Under the pieces are notes generated by a model that saw only the letters and a program-made list of their open reading frames with translations, searched no databases and was not told the DNA's origin. From positions 1 through 36,143 of the forward strand of contig NZ_JASHKA010000041.1 of assembly GCF_030732845.1 (NCBI RefSeq): DNA of 36,143 nt, in the 5' to 3' direction. The position numbers and the translations under genes were made by a program. This DNA comes from Roseibium sp. MMSF_3544. GTDB taxonomy: Bacteria; Pseudomonadota; Alphaproteobacteria; Rhizobiales; Stappiaceae. Positions 7,133 to 16,049 of the stretch are shown one piece after another (the stretch's first letter is position 1; each line of letters begins with the position of its first letter).

Positions 7133-8335
7133 ATGCCCGACAAAAACCAAGCTTCCCACCCTATTGCCATCGCCGGTGGCGGCATCGGCGGTCTGACCGC
7201 TGCCTTGACCCTGCAAAAGCAGGGGCACGACATCGTGGTCCTGGAACGCGCTCGCCAGATTTCCGAAGTCGGTGCCGGTCTCCAGCTTTCCCCGAATGCC
7301 TGCTCCGTTCTCGGTCAACTCGACCTTTTGGACGATCTTGAACCCTTTGCCTACGCGCCGGACGGTCTCAGGATATGGTCCGGCAAAACGGGCCAGCAGC
7401 TCGCGCGTGTCGAACTCGGCAAGTACATCAAGGAGCGTCACGGCAATCCGTTCTGGGTTATCCACCGTGCTGACCTTCAGCGTGCTTTACTTGAAAAGGC
7501 GCAAGCGACCCCTGGCATCACCATCCAGCTCGGCTGCGAGGTCAAGGATCTGACCTCCTCGCCATACGACCATCTGGTTTGTATCTATCGCTGCGGCGAC
7601 GACACAGGAAACCTGAACTGCAAGGCGCTGATCGGTGCAGACGGGGTCTGGTCAAAAACCAGGCGTCTCATTCCCGCGCACAAGAATGCACAATTCAGCG
7701 GACAGGTCGCTTACCGTGCTACGGTTCCAATGGAACAGGTTGACCAGAAGTTCACGCGTGACACCGGTCTTTGGCTGCACCGGGATTCCCACCTCGTTCA
7801 CTATCCGATCCGTGGTGGCCGCGAGCTCAACATAGTGGCACTGGCCAAGGAAGACTGGAGTGACGAAACCTGGTCGGCCGAAGCGGACAAGGATGCGGTG
7901 CTGCGCGTTTTCAAGGACTGGCCCGCCGGGACCAGAAACCTTCTCAATGCACCGGACCAGTGGCTCAAATGGGCATTGTGCAGCGTCGACGCGTCCGGTC
8001 CCTGGTCACACGGGCACGTGGCACTAATGGGCGATGCGGCCCACGCCATGCTTCCCTTCATGGCACAAGGTGCAGCCATGTCGATCGAAGACGCGGCCAT
8101 TCTGGCGAAACACCTGCCGGCTGATGTCCAGAACATTGCCTCGGCCTTGAGGTCATTTGAGCGCGAACGAAAACCCCGCGCCGCGCATATCCAGGGCATT
8201 TCGCGCACAAACGCGCGCACGTTCCACTATTCAGGTCCCATGGCGTTGGCCCGTGACACGGTCTTGAAACTGTCGAAGCCGACAGCGCTGGCACAACGTT
8301 TTGATGACATTTATGGCTGGACACCCGACCAATGA
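7133..8335 (+). CDS. FAD-dependent monooxygenase
   Basis: This 400-residue flavoprotein belongs to the group A aromatic hydroxylase family, similar to salicylate or 3-hydroxybenzoate 6-hydroxylases. The N-terminal Rossmann motif is IAGGGIGGLTAALTLQKQG (about residues 12-30), with the ribose-binding acidic residue in VVLERA. GADGVWSK near residue 167 is the mid-region DG motif. LMGDAAHAMLPFMAQGA near 301-317 is the GD motif contacting FAD ribityl and the pyrophosphate. QLSPNACSVL is typical of the salicylate-hydroxylase subgroup. There is no signal peptide. Aromatic substrates are likely, but no neighbouring ring-cleavage gene confirms a pathway. It follows the zinc-finger gene by 14 bases. 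Confidence 0.88.
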   Translation: MPDKNQASHPIAIAGGGIGGLTAALTLQKQGHDIVVLERARQISEVGAGLQLSPNACSVLGQLDLLDDLEPFAYAPDGLRIWSGKTGQQLARVELGKYIKERHGNPFWVIHRADLQRALLEKAQATPGITIQLGCEVKDLTSSPYDHLVCIYRCGDDTGNLNCKALIGADGVWSKTRRLIPAHKNAQFSGQVAYRATVPMEQVDQKFTRDTGLWLHRDSHLVHYPIRGGRELNIVALAKEDWSDETWSAEADKDAVLRVFKDWPAGTRNLLNAPDQWLKWALCSVDASGPWSHGHVALMGDAAHAMLPFMAQGAAMSIEDAAILAKHLPADVQNIASALRSFERERKPRAAHIQGISRTNARTFHYSGPMALARDTVLKLSKPTALAQRFDDIYGWTPDQ

Positions 8336-8408
8336 ACCGTTCTTGGCTTGAGCTGCGGGGAAAGCTGCGATAAAGCCAATCCCCATCCAGGTTTCAGGGA
8401 GTTCGACG

Positions 8409-9155
8409 ATGAGCGGTCAGAAGGCAGATGACGTTGTAACCGCTGCGTTTCTGGTCATCGGTGACGAGATCCTGTCGGGCCGCACCAAAGACAAGAACAT
8501 CGGCTTTGTTGCCGACTATATGACCTCTCTCGGCATAGACCTGAAGGAAGTACGTGTCGTTCCTGACGAAAGGGACGAGATCGTTGGCGCTGTCAACGCA
8601 CTGCGAAACCGCTACGACTACGTTTTCACTTCCGGTGGCATCGGACCGACGCACGACGACATCACCGCCGAAAGCGTCGCCGCAGCGTTCGGCGTACCTC
8701 TGAACCTTGATCCGCGCGCCGTCGCCATCCTGGAAAAGCATTATGTGCCCGGTCAGTTCACACCGGCGCGTCAAAGAATGGCGCGCATTCCGGAGGGCGC
8801 CGACCTCATCGAGAACAAAGTGTCCAAGGCGCCCGGTTTCCGGATCGAGAACGTGCATGTAATGGCGGGTGTGCCGTCAATCATGCAAGCCATGATGGAT
8901 GCTATTGCACCGACACTCAAAACAGGCCGGAAGATGCTGTCCGAAACAGTCTCTGCCGACATGCCGGAAAGCCGGATTGCCGATCGCCTCGCCGCGATTC
9001 AGGATGCGCATCCGGACACACTCATCGGATCCTATCCGAACGCATCCGACGGCAAATTCACAACACAGGTCGTCATCCGTTCCCGCGACGAAGCCGTACT
9101 GAAGGCTGCTGCCGACGACGTCGCGCAGGCCGTTGCTGACATTCTGGGATCATAA
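8409..9155 (+). CDS. Molybdopterin-binding (MoCF / CinA N-terminal-like) protein
   Basis: This 248-residue cytoplasmic protein has a MoaB/Mog-like fold at about residues 10-175, shown by VIGDEILSGRTKDKN at the start and TSGGIGPTHDDITAE near residue 76. It corresponds to the N-terminal half of CinA and lacks the C-terminal nicotinamide-nucleotide amidase domain. Stand-alone forms like this are common in alphaproteobacteria, usually annotated as competence/damage-inducible protein A, and their role is poorly known. AGGGAG precedes the ATG. Only 16 bases separate it from the phosphoribosyltransferase gene, so the two are probably coexpressed. Confidence 0.87.
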   Translation: MSGQKADDVVTAAFLVIGDEILSGRTKDKNIGFVADYMTSLGIDLKEVRVVPDERDEIVGAVNALRNRYDYVFTSGGIGPTHDDITAESVAAAFGVPLNLDPRAVAILEKHYVPGQFTPARQRMARIPEGADLIENKVSKAPGFRIENVHVMAGVPSIMQAMMDAIAPTLKTGRKMLSETVSADMPESRIADRLAAIQDAHPDTLIGSYPNASDGKFTTQVVIRSRDEAVLKAAADDVAQAVADILGS

Positions 9156-9171
9156 AGAGCGAGATTGAAGA

Positions 9172-9681
9172 ATGGAAAATCCCACCCAAGACAAGGCCTT
9201 CCCGGTCTCCTGGGACATGTTTCACCGTGACTCCCGCGCGCTGGCATGGCGCCTGTCCAGCGTAGGCGAATGGAAAGCGATCGTGTGCATTACCCGTGGC
9301 GGTCTCGTACCGGCCGGTATTGTTGCACGGGAACTCGGGATCCGGACCATCGAGACAGTCTGTATTGCGTCCTATCATGACTATGACAACCAGGGTCAGC
9401 TCCAGGTGATCAAGCCGGTCGACCCCAAGGTCATCGATCTGGAAGACGGAGAAGGCAGTGGTGTTCTTGTTATCGACGACCTGGTCGACACAGGAAAGAC
9501 CTTGAAAGTCGTCCGCGAAATGCTTCCCAAGGCGCATTATGCGACCGTCTACGCCAAGCCGGTCGGGGTGCCCATGGTCGACACGTTCATCACCGAAGTT
9601 TCGCAGGACACCTGGATTTATTTCCCTTGGGACATGGGCTGGCAGTTCCAGCCGCCGCTGTCGAAAGACACGGCCGGGTAA
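9172..9681 (+). CDS. gpt: Xanthine phosphoribosyltransferase
   Basis: This 169-residue purine-salvage enzyme transfers the ribose-phosphate of PRPP to xanthine (and usually guanine). The PRPP-binding loop VIDDLVDTGKT lies at about residues 100-110. The early ITRGGLVPAGIVARELG segment carries the pyrophosphate-contacting loop, and the C-terminal YFPWDMGWQ resembles the base-binding end of Escherichia coli Gpt. Length is close to the family norm (about 150-165). It follows the MoCF protein by 16 bases, an arrangement I recall as frequent in related alphaproteobacteria. A free phosphoribosyltransferase of other specificity is possible, but the Gpt-like end argues for xanthine. Confidence 0.9.
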   Translation: MENPTQDKAFPVSWDMFHRDSRALAWRLSSVGEWKAIVCITRGGLVPAGIVARELGIRTIETVCIASYHDYDNQGQLQVIKPVDPKVIDLEDGEGSGVLVIDDLVDTGKTLKVVREMLPKAHYATVYAKPVGVPMVDTFITEVSQDTWIYFPWDMGWQFQPPLSKDTAG

Positions 9682-9829
9682 GCCGGAGAGCAACGGGGTC
9701 CTGCCAGCTGGCTGCGGTTATCACCAGCTGATGACTTGACCGTCGTGTTACTGCCGGAAAAATCCTGATAAAACGGGGTATTCGCGCGCGCTGCGCAAGT
9801 CCAGTTTCGTGAAGGGAACAGGATCAAGA

Positions 9830-10519
9830 ATGCTGAACAGACGACTGTTCCTTGCCTGTTCTGCCGGGGCGCTTGCCGCCGGGTGTCAGACCAGTAACAG
9901 CACAGGCAGGCTTCCACCGAGGCCCGGGTCGCAGGCCGTTGCAAAAGCGCCGGAGGCCAAAGACTCCCTTTCCCCGGAATTTGTCCAGATGTACCGGGCG
10001 ATGCCGGAAGAACCATATCCGGTCCCGGCTGTCGACATCAGCAAAATAGACCCGGTTTATTACCGAAGACTTGTCGATTATTCCTCGTCTGAGCCTGCCG
10101 GAACGATCGTCGTGGATACGCCAAACCGGTTTCTTTATCTGACCATGGATAACGGCAAGGCAATGCGGTACGGCGTCGGTATCGGCCGCGCCGGATTTGC
10201 CTGGGGCGGCCGTGCACGTATCGCCGCCAAAAGGGCCTGGCCAAAATGGTTTCCGCCCGCCGAAATGATCGAGCGCGAACCGAAGCTTGAAAAGTATCGC
10301 GGTGGCATGGACCCCGGGCTGGAGAACCCGTTGGGCGCACGCGCGCTATATATTTATGAGGGCAACAAGGACACGCTTTACCGGCTGCACGGAACGTCGG
10401 CGACCTGGTCTATTGGCAAGGCGGTGTCTTCTGGATGCGTGAGAATGCTGCACCAGGACGTGATTGATCTCTATAATCGCGTTCCAAACGGAACACCGAT
10501 CGTCGTGCGGCAGGTCTGA
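9830..10519 (+). CDS. L,D-transpeptidase (YkuD domain), probable lipoprotein or exported
   Basis: This 229-residue cell-wall enzyme would form 3-3 crosslinks or attach proteins to peptidoglycan. The N-terminus has two arginines, a hydrophobic stretch and ALAAGC, placing a possible lipidated cysteine at residue 19; the lipobox is weak because position -3 is Ala. The YkuD catalytic domain spans about residues 90-228, with LHGTSATWSIGKAVSSGCVRM containing the conserved His and the nucleophile C203; that motif lies near residues 186-206. The ATG at 9830 is preferred over a GTG at 9809 because the signal sequence begins there. Its neighbours do not add functional context. Confidence 0.88.
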   Translation: MLNRRLFLACSAGALAAGCQTSNSTGRLPPRPGSQAVAKAPEAKDSLSPEFVQMYRAMPEEPYPVPAVDISKIDPVYYRRLVDYSSSEPAGTIVVDTPNRFLYLTMDNGKAMRYGVGIGRAGFAWGGRARIAAKRAWPKWFPPAEMIEREPKLEKYRGGMDPGLENPLGARALYIYEGNKDTLYRLHGTSATWSIGKAVSSGCVRMLHQDVIDLYNRVPNGTPIVVRQV

Positions 10520-10622
10520 TCCCCACCACAGCTGAAAAAGAGAAGCCGGCCGCAGCGCCATTGAAGAAGCGCATCAGCAAAAACCGGCCTGAAGAGAATG
10601 TATTGAGGTAGATGCCCTGCGA

Positions 10623-10643
10623 TCTTGGCCGATCCGGCCAAGA
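10623..10643. other. Perfect hairpin without T-run
   Basis: TCTTGGCCG (10623-10631) and CGGCCAAGA (10635-10643) form a perfect nine-base stem with a three-base loop, between convergent genes ending at 10519 and 10680. No T-run follows on either strand. It could mark transcript ends by a factor-dependent route or stabilise a 3' end. Confidence 0.45.
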
Positions 10644-10679
10644 CGCAAGTAAGGTCAGCAAAAGAACCATCTCGGGCTC

Positions 10680-10946
10680 TTAGCGGTTGCTGCTCCGCTT
10701 GACAGTGTAGCCACCGGCATTCGAACCGTTCGGCTTCACCTTGAAGACGCCAAACGGCGGGTTTTGTTTGATGCCGCCATGGTTGGCGCAAGCAACTTCA
10801 GCGCTGATGGCATCATCGGGCCCGAAGTCATAAACGGTACCGTCCGCGCACTCAACGACATGGTTGGCAGCCTGAGCCGTCATCGGCAAGGCGGTAAAGC
10901 CTACGGTGACGGCAGCAGCCGCAGCAAGAAGTGTATTCAGTTTCAT
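10680..10946 (-). CDS. Small exported protein with paired cysteines
   Basis: This protein has 88 residues. A clear signal peptide (about residues 1-26, ending MTAQAA) precedes a mature part of about 62 residues. The mature part carries VECADGTVYDF and ACANHGGIK, a C...C spacing that could form one disulfide. The CxDG...CxxHGG pattern is reminiscent of DUF3761-type small secreted proteins, but I would not assign it. The C-terminus is basic (VKRSSNR). The ATG at 10946 is chosen because the signal peptide begins there and CGGAG precedes it. The function is unknown. Confidence 0.75.
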   Translation of the reverse strand: MKLNTLLAAAAAVTVGFTALPMTAQAANHVVECADGTVYDFGPDDAISAEVACANHGGIKQNPPFGVFKVKPNGSNAGGYTVKRSSNR

Positions 10947-11134
10947 TCCAATCTCCGTTTGTTGCGTCAGCCTCGTTGCTGACACGCACAAGATGGAGAG
11001 TGGAGTTATCCAAACCGCGTCGGCGCGGGTCTCAATTGTATCGCCGAAGGTCAGCGCCGATACACAAGACACACAGCGCCCCTGCACCCTACTCGGCAAT
11101 TGAACCGGCCGCGCATTCAGTCCGGGCCAGCGTA

Positions 11135-11842
11135 TTACTCAATGACGATTTTGACCGGTTTATCGGCATCAATCCCGTCAAGCCGCACGTCGCAGCCAAT
11201 CGCGTAAGCTTCCACACCGGCATCCCGTGCTTCGGCAAAAGCCTTTGCATAGGCCGGATCGATATCCGCCGCCAGGCTGAGCTTTGTGCAATCGGGCCGT
11301 TGAACCAGAAACACCATGGCGGCGCGGTGTCCCTCTGCAACCATGTCTCCAAGCTCGACCAGGTGTTTTGCACCCCGGGCGGTGACACTGTCGGGAAACT
11401 CGGCCAATCCCTGTTCGCGCATCAGGTGAACATTCTTCACCTCAACAAAGGTCTGTTTCCCGTCGCTGGCTTCGAGCAGGATGTCGATGCGTGAGTTTTT
11501 GCCGTATTTCACTTCGCGGCGAAGCGAAGCGTAACCGGATAGCGCCTCGATACGCCCGGCCTCGATCGCCTCCTCCACCAGCTTGTTGGGATGGGCTGTA
11601 TTGATGCCGACAAGAGCCCCGTCCGCCTCGATGACCTCCCAGGAATACTTCAGTTTGCGTTTCGGATTGTCGGATGGCGACAGCCACACGCGCGAGCCCG
11701 GTTCCTTCAGACCGAGCATCGACCCAGGATTGGCGCAGTGTGCGGTGATTTCATTGCCATCTTCATCGAGAACAACATCAGCGAGAAATCGTTTGTAGCG
11801 CTTGACGAGACGTCCACTGACGAGCGGTGCTGCAAATTTCAT
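11135..11842 (-). CDS. sfsA: DNA/RNA nuclease SfsA
   Basis: This 235-residue protein carries the SfsA hallmark segments: RLVKRYKRFLADV near the start (OB-like nucleic-acid-binding part), ITAHCANPGSMLGL, the PD-(D/E)xK-like nuclease region SRIDILLEASDGKQTFVEVKNVHL, and FPDSVTARGAKHL. SfsA was first named for sugar fermentation stimulation; the fold indicates a nucleic-acid-binding nuclease. Length is typical. It lies 46 bases downstream of trkH on the same strand, so cotranscription is possible but not required. Confidence 0.93.
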   Translation of the reverse strand: MKFAAPLVSGRLVKRYKRFLADVVLDEDGNEITAHCANPGSMLGLKEPGSRVWLSPSDNPKRKLKYSWEVIEADGALVGINTAHPNKLVEEAIEAGRIEALSGYASLRREVKYGKNSRIDILLEASDGKQTFVEVKNVHLMREQGLAEFPDSVTARGAKHLVELGDMVAEGHRAAMVFLVQRPDCTKLSLAADIDPAYAKAFAEARDAGVEAYAIGCDVRLDGIDADKPVKIVIE

Positions 11843-11888
11843 CTTTCAGAGACCCTTACATCCGGGAAAAGGCAAAGGTGCGCGCGAT

Positions 11889-13334
11889 CTACTTCGACCA
11901 GAAATCCGGATCGAGCAGAACCAGAACGGTGAAGAGTTCAAGGCGGCCGACAAGCATCGCAAACGACAAAAGCCACTTGGCACCGTCGGGCAGCGGCGCG
12001 AAATGACCAGCCGGGCCAATGACCGGACCGAGCCCCGGGCCGACATTGCCAACAGATGTTGCTGCGGCGGAAATCGCAGTCACGAGATCCAGATCGAAGA
12101 ACGACAGCGCCACGGAGATGATGCCGACCGACCCCATGTAGACGACAAGAAACGCCAGGACCGAGAACGAGAGTTCCGGTGTCAGCCGCGTTCCCGCATA
12201 TTCTTCCGAGACAATGCGGTGCGGGCGTACCATGCGCCTCAGATGGGCACGGACGGTGCCGAAAAACACCAGAAACCGGAATATCTTGATCCCGCCGGTA
12301 GTCGACCCCGTGCAGCCGCCAACGAACATCAGCAGGAACGCAATACCGACAACCGGAGCACCCCATTGGGTAAAATCGCCAAGCGCATAACCGGTTCCCG
12401 TGACGATCGACACCACGTTGAATGTCGCCCTGAGCAACGCCTCGTCGAAGGGAAAGCGCATATTGATGCCGAGATAGACCGTCAGCGTGAGCGACACCAG
12501 CACCAGAAAACCGAGCAAGGCGCGTACCTGAGGATCACGCCAGAGCTGCAACGGGTGGCCGCGTAGCGCCTGAATAATCAGAACGAAAGGCAGCGCACCG
12601 ATAATCATGAAAACGACCGCGACCCAACCGGACGCCGGGTTCTTGAAATAGCCAAATGACTGGTCATGGGTTGAATAACCGCCGGTCGCAATCGTTGTCA
12701 GAGCGTGATTGAAGGCATCGAACAGCTCCATTCCGGTTGCCAGATATGCGGCAATGCACAGAACGGTCAAAAAGATGTAGGCAAGCCCGATCAGTCGGAT
12801 CAGCTCGACCGACCGGCTTACGATTTTCTCCGAGCGGTCGGAACTCTCACTCTGAAAGAGCTGCATCCCGCCAATTCTGAGAAACGGCAGCAGGACGATG
12901 GCCATAACGATGATACCAACGCCGCCCATCCACTGCAGCATGGAGCGCCAGACGAGCAGTCCGGGCGGCAGCCCGTCCAGACCGGTCAAGACTGTCGAGC
13001 CCGTCGTGGTAAAGCCGGAAACCGCCTCGAAGACCGCATCTGCATAGCCAATACCGAGCCAGAGGAACGGCAAGGCACCGAAAGCGGGCAACGTCGCCCA
13101 GGACAGCGTCGTCAGAATGAATGTCTGCCTGGTATCTAGCCCTTCCCGCAGCGAACCTCCGACTGCGAGCGAAAGCAGCATTCCGATCATGCCGGTCAAA
13201 AGTGCGGAAAAGACAAAGGCCTGCCAGTCTGCGTTTTTCTGGGCGACATCAACGATGGCCGGAATGAGCATGGCGGTGGCCAGACCGACATACAAAAACC
13301 CGAGCACGTTCAATACTGGTTTGAAAGATATCAA
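11889..13334 (-). CDS. trkH: Trk-type potassium uptake membrane subunit
   Basis: This 481-residue inner-membrane protein is the ion-conducting subunit of the TrkAH system. It has four membrane-pore-membrane repeats. Their filter-like segments are visible as GFTTTGSTV, TIATGGYS, IVTGTGYAL and TSVGNVGPG, and MFVGGCTGSTTGGIKI is the conserved intramembrane loop region. The partner TrkA is not in the window. The start is TTG at 13334; no ATG gives the complete first helix (FKPVLNVLGFLYVGL), so the unusual start codon is accepted. The last residues (ELFTVLVLLDPDFWSK) are typical of the family. Confidence 0.92.
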   Translation of the reverse strand: MISFKPVLNVLGFLYVGLATAMLIPAIVDVAQKNADWQAFVFSALLTGMIGMLLSLAVGGSLREGLDTRQTFILTTLSWATLPAFGALPFLWLGIGYADAVFEAVSGFTTTGSTVLTGLDGLPPGLLVWRSMLQWMGGVGIIVMAIVLLPFLRIGGMQLFQSESSDRSEKIVSRSVELIRLIGLAYIFLTVLCIAAYLATGMELFDAFNHALTTIATGGYSTHDQSFGYFKNPASGWVAVVFMIIGALPFVLIIQALRGHPLQLWRDPQVRALLGFLVLVSLTLTVYLGINMRFPFDEALLRATFNVVSIVTGTGYALGDFTQWGAPVVGIAFLLMFVGGCTGSTTGGIKIFRFLVFFGTVRAHLRRMVRPHRIVSEEYAGTRLTPELSFSVLAFLVVYMGSVGIISVALSFFDLDLVTAISAAATSVGNVGPGLGPVIGPAGHFAPLPDGAKWLLSFAMLVGRLELFTVLVLLDPDFWSK

Positions 13335-13823
13335 GCAGAACTCGTCCCGAAACCCGTTGCAGCAAGCGGCTCAGTTGCCCAATGAGGACCCGCCTTTCCG
13401 TCGTACCGCTTTTCCGCCGGTTTTCCAATGGCATCCAGCTGCCTTCCCCCTGAAGTTCGTAAGACAGCAGCATGAAAACGCAAAAATCGAGACACCTCAT
13501 GTATAAATTCAGCTTTATCAGACAACAATAACGGTGATTTCAAAATCAATTCTTAGAATAGAGATATAATTTCAAATTATACGGTATTAAATTATTGTAT
13601 TAAAGTAAAAATACGAATCATATTGAATTATATTTTTAAATTTTTTTTGGTTAATCTATTTTCGGATAAATTGAAGACATTATTAAACAAATTCACATTT
13701 CGACGAATGCAAATGCAACCAAAGATATAATAGCCGGAAAATTTGAAGGTCTCGTTGAGGATTTCGTAGGCAATCACAACTAGCGTCATGCTTCAATGGT
13801 AAACGCACGCCTCAAGAGGAAAC
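13335..13823. other. Intergenic region, strongly AT-rich in its second half
   Basis: This 489-base region lies between the divergent trkH and GGDEF/EAL genes. The trkH-proximal part (13335-13500) has normal composition. From about 13500 to 13745 it is very AT-rich, with runs of A and T including an eight-T run near 13641. Short reading frames here overlap trkH or lack plausible start sites, so I call no gene. The region should contain promoters for both flanking genes and would suit binding by H-NS/MucR-like proteins, but no specific site is assigned. Confidence 0.6.
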
Positions 13824-16022
13824 TTGGTATTGAGTGCGAAAAAGAGGCTTGGTCTACATTCGCTGGCAATTCGCATCAGTGCCGTCTTTGTGGCGCTGGT
13901 CCTGTGTGGCATAGGTCTGATTTCGACGATTGGATACTCCGAGATCAGCAAAACCAGCTCGGAAAACACGGCCGAACGGGTTGATCGAGCCGCACGAACC
14001 GCTGCGGCCATGCTGACTTTCGGAACCGGGCAGCTTCTTAAGACAAACTTCGATGCAACCGGTCAGCCGGTCTCGCTTCAACTGACCGAAGATGCTCCGG
14101 AGCGGGAGCTGAAAACGGACGCAAGGCTTCACCAACTGGTCCGCGCAATCGGAGACAGCAATGGCGGGGCGGCCAGGCTGTTTATTTGGTCTGACGCAGA
14201 CCAATCGTTCGAAGCAGTCACACCAAATCTTCCCGGTTCCGATGAGGCGCTGACGAACGATATCAACATTCATGCCGGGCACGCGGCCTACACCGATCTT
14301 TCGGGTGGCGTCCCGTATCTGGGTTCGATCCCGATGGCGGGTCGGTCTCGGCTGGCCGTTTTCCTGCCGATCGTGAACACCGATGGAAACTTGTTCGGGG
14401 CAATCGAGGCCAACGTCGGATGGCTGGACGAGTTGATGGTCGCCGAAAACCGGCATCACGTCCGCATCGTCTCTGCCACGATCCTGATCGTCGCCGGTGT
14501 GATCCTTCTTGGCGGTCTCTTTCTGCGTTTTGAGCTTCGCCCGTTGCGTCAATTGGCTGGTGCTGCAGACAAACTTGCAAGCGGAACACAACCCGGGAAA
14601 ATTCCACACACCGGGCGCGGGGACGAAATCGGCGATCTGGCAAACGGGCTGGAACGCGTTACGGACCTTCAGGACAAGTTGCACAAGCTCGCTTATACCG
14701 ACCCCGTGACGACGGCAGGCAATCGCAGGCGCTATTTTTCCGATCTGAAAACCATTTTGCGCAAGGCCAACCAGGATCAAATCAGCGCGTCCCTGCTCCA
14801 CATCGACTTTACCGGATTTTCCAAAGTCAACGACACATTCGGGCAGCAAATCGGCAACCGGGTACTGATCCTGTCCTATACTCGGCTGGCCAAAGTCTTC
14901 GGCCCAACCGCTCTGATCGCCAGAATTTCTGCGGACGACTTTTGTATTCTGCTTCCAAATGACGGTAACGGATCACTCGCGAAAAACCGGGCGATCAAGG
15001 CAATCGAGACGCTGTCCGAACCGTTCGTGCTTGCTGAAGGGGAAATTCGGGTGGAGCCGAGCATCGGTGTTGCCCTCCTTCCGCGCGATGCACAAGACGC
15101 CGAAACAGCTCACCGTGTTGCCGGACTTGCACTGCGGGCTGCCAAAGAGAAAGAAAGTCACCGGTACGAGTTCTTCTCCGCACCGCTCAACGAACGCGTT
15201 CAAACCGAGATGCTGACGGAAACGCTCCTGAGGAGCGCCCTGAAAACGCGGCAGCTCAAACTTCACTACCAGCCGCAGATCTGCCCGGTCAGCCAGCGTC
15301 TGATCGGACTGGAAGCGCTTGTTCGCTGGCCAAGCGAAACGCGCGGCTTCATACCTCCGTCGGAGTTCATACCGGTTGCCGAAAAAACAGGGCTCATCCT
15401 AGAACTCGGCCACTATGTGCTTCAGGAAGCGTGCGCCCAGATCGCCAGCTGGATCAGCAAGGGCTTCGAGTTCGATCAGGTTTCGGTGAATGTGTCTCCG
15501 CTCCAGTTCCGGCAACCCCGATTTGCTGAAGACGTGCAGGATGTCCTGGAAACCTATGGCGTTCCGCCGCACAAACTGTGCCTTGAAGTGACAGAAAACG
15601 TCTTTGTTGACACAAGCGAGCAATTGGTACTCGACATCCTGTCGGCTCTACAGAAAATCGGCGTGCAGCTGTCCCTCGACGATTTCGGTTCCGGCTATTC
15701 CTCCCTGATTTATTTGCATCGCCTTCCCTTCCAGGAACTGAAGATCGACCGCGTCTTCATCTCCAAGGCGGACGAAGACCAGCAAAAGGAACAGCTCTTC
15801 CAGGCAATCGTCGGACTCGGCCAAAGCCTCGGATTACGGGTCATTGCCGAAGGTGCGGAAACGGCCGGCGAACTGTCCCTGGCTGCAACACGTGGATGCA
15901 GCGGCGTGCAAGGGTTTTTCTATTCCCCGGCCGTGCCGCCCGAGCAGCTTCTCGATAAGCTGGGTGAGATCAGCACGGGCAAACGTCGGGCACAGGTCAA
16001 CGGGCTCGACAGCAGGGCGTAG
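13824..16022 (+). CDS. Membrane GGDEF/EAL protein, predicted cyclic-di-GMP phosphodiesterase
   Basis: This 732-residue protein consists of TM1 (about residues 17-40), a periplasmic sensor region (about 41-208), TM2 (about 212-233), HAMP (about 234-285), GGDEF (about 290-445) and EAL (about 460-710). The GGDEF signature is replaced by SADDF (369-373), so cyclase activity is unlikely, although GTP might still bind. The EAL domain is complete: E497-A498-L499 with VRW, VNVSPLQF, EVTEN, DDFGSGYSS (D619-D620), LKIDR and EGAET. It should therefore hydrolyse cyclic di-GMP, tuned by a periplasmic signal. The start is TTG (13824 or 13830) after AGAGGA; the exact codon is uncertain. Confidence 0.88.
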   Translation: MVLSAKKRLGLHSLAIRISAVFVALVLCGIGLISTIGYSEISKTSSENTAERVDRAARTAAAMLTFGTGQLLKTNFDATGQPVSLQLTEDAPERELKTDARLHQLVRAIGDSNGGAARLFIWSDADQSFEAVTPNLPGSDEALTNDINIHAGHAAYTDLSGGVPYLGSIPMAGRSRLAVFLPIVNTDGNLFGAIEANVGWLDELMVAENRHHVRIVSATILIVAGVILLGGLFLRFELRPLRQLAGAADKLASGTQPGKIPHTGRGDEIGDLANGLERVTDLQDKLHKLAYTDPVTTAGNRRRYFSDLKTILRKANQDQISASLLHIDFTGFSKVNDTFGQQIGNRVLILSYTRLAKVFGPTALIARISADDFCILLPNDGNGSLAKNRAIKAIETLSEPFVLAEGEIRVEPSIGVALLPRDAQDAETAHRVAGLALRAAKEKESHRYEFFSAPLNERVQTEMLTETLLRSALKTRQLKLHYQPQICPVSQRLIGLEALVRWPSETRGFIPPSEFIPVAEKTGLILELGHYVLQEACAQIASWISKGFEFDQVSVNVSPLQFRQPRFAEDVQDVLETYGVPPHKLCLEVTENVFVDTSEQLVLDILSALQKIGVQLSLDDFGSGYSSLIYLHRLPFQELKIDRVFISKADEDQQKEQLFQAIVGLGQSLGLRVIAEGAETAGELSLAATRGCSGVQGFFYSPAVPPEQLLDKLGEISTGKRRAQVNGLDSRA

Positions 16023-16049
16023 CTGCGCAACGCCAGTGCACGCGACAGA

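Noticed and set aside
9704..9730. CAGCTGG / CCAGCTG repeats after gpt
   Set aside because: They are self-complementary short motifs without a T-run; the arrangement does not form a convincing terminator.
10623..10643. Hairpin as an intrinsic terminator
   Set aside because: No T-run follows on either strand, so it is listed only as a hairpin.
11802..12566. 254-residue open frame opposite trkH and sfsA
   Set aside because: It is highly charged and low in complexity, antisense to strongly supported genes, and has no family features.
13117..13506. Open frames overlapping the 5' end of trkH and the following gap
   Set aside because: They overlap trkH in the antisense or another frame, lack domains, and have no convincing ribosome binding site.
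13796..13984. ATG-started frame just before the GGDEF/EAL gene, which could suggest a frameshifted N-terminus
   Set aside because: The main frame has its own start codons behind AGAGGA and a complete first membrane segment, so no frameshift is needed.
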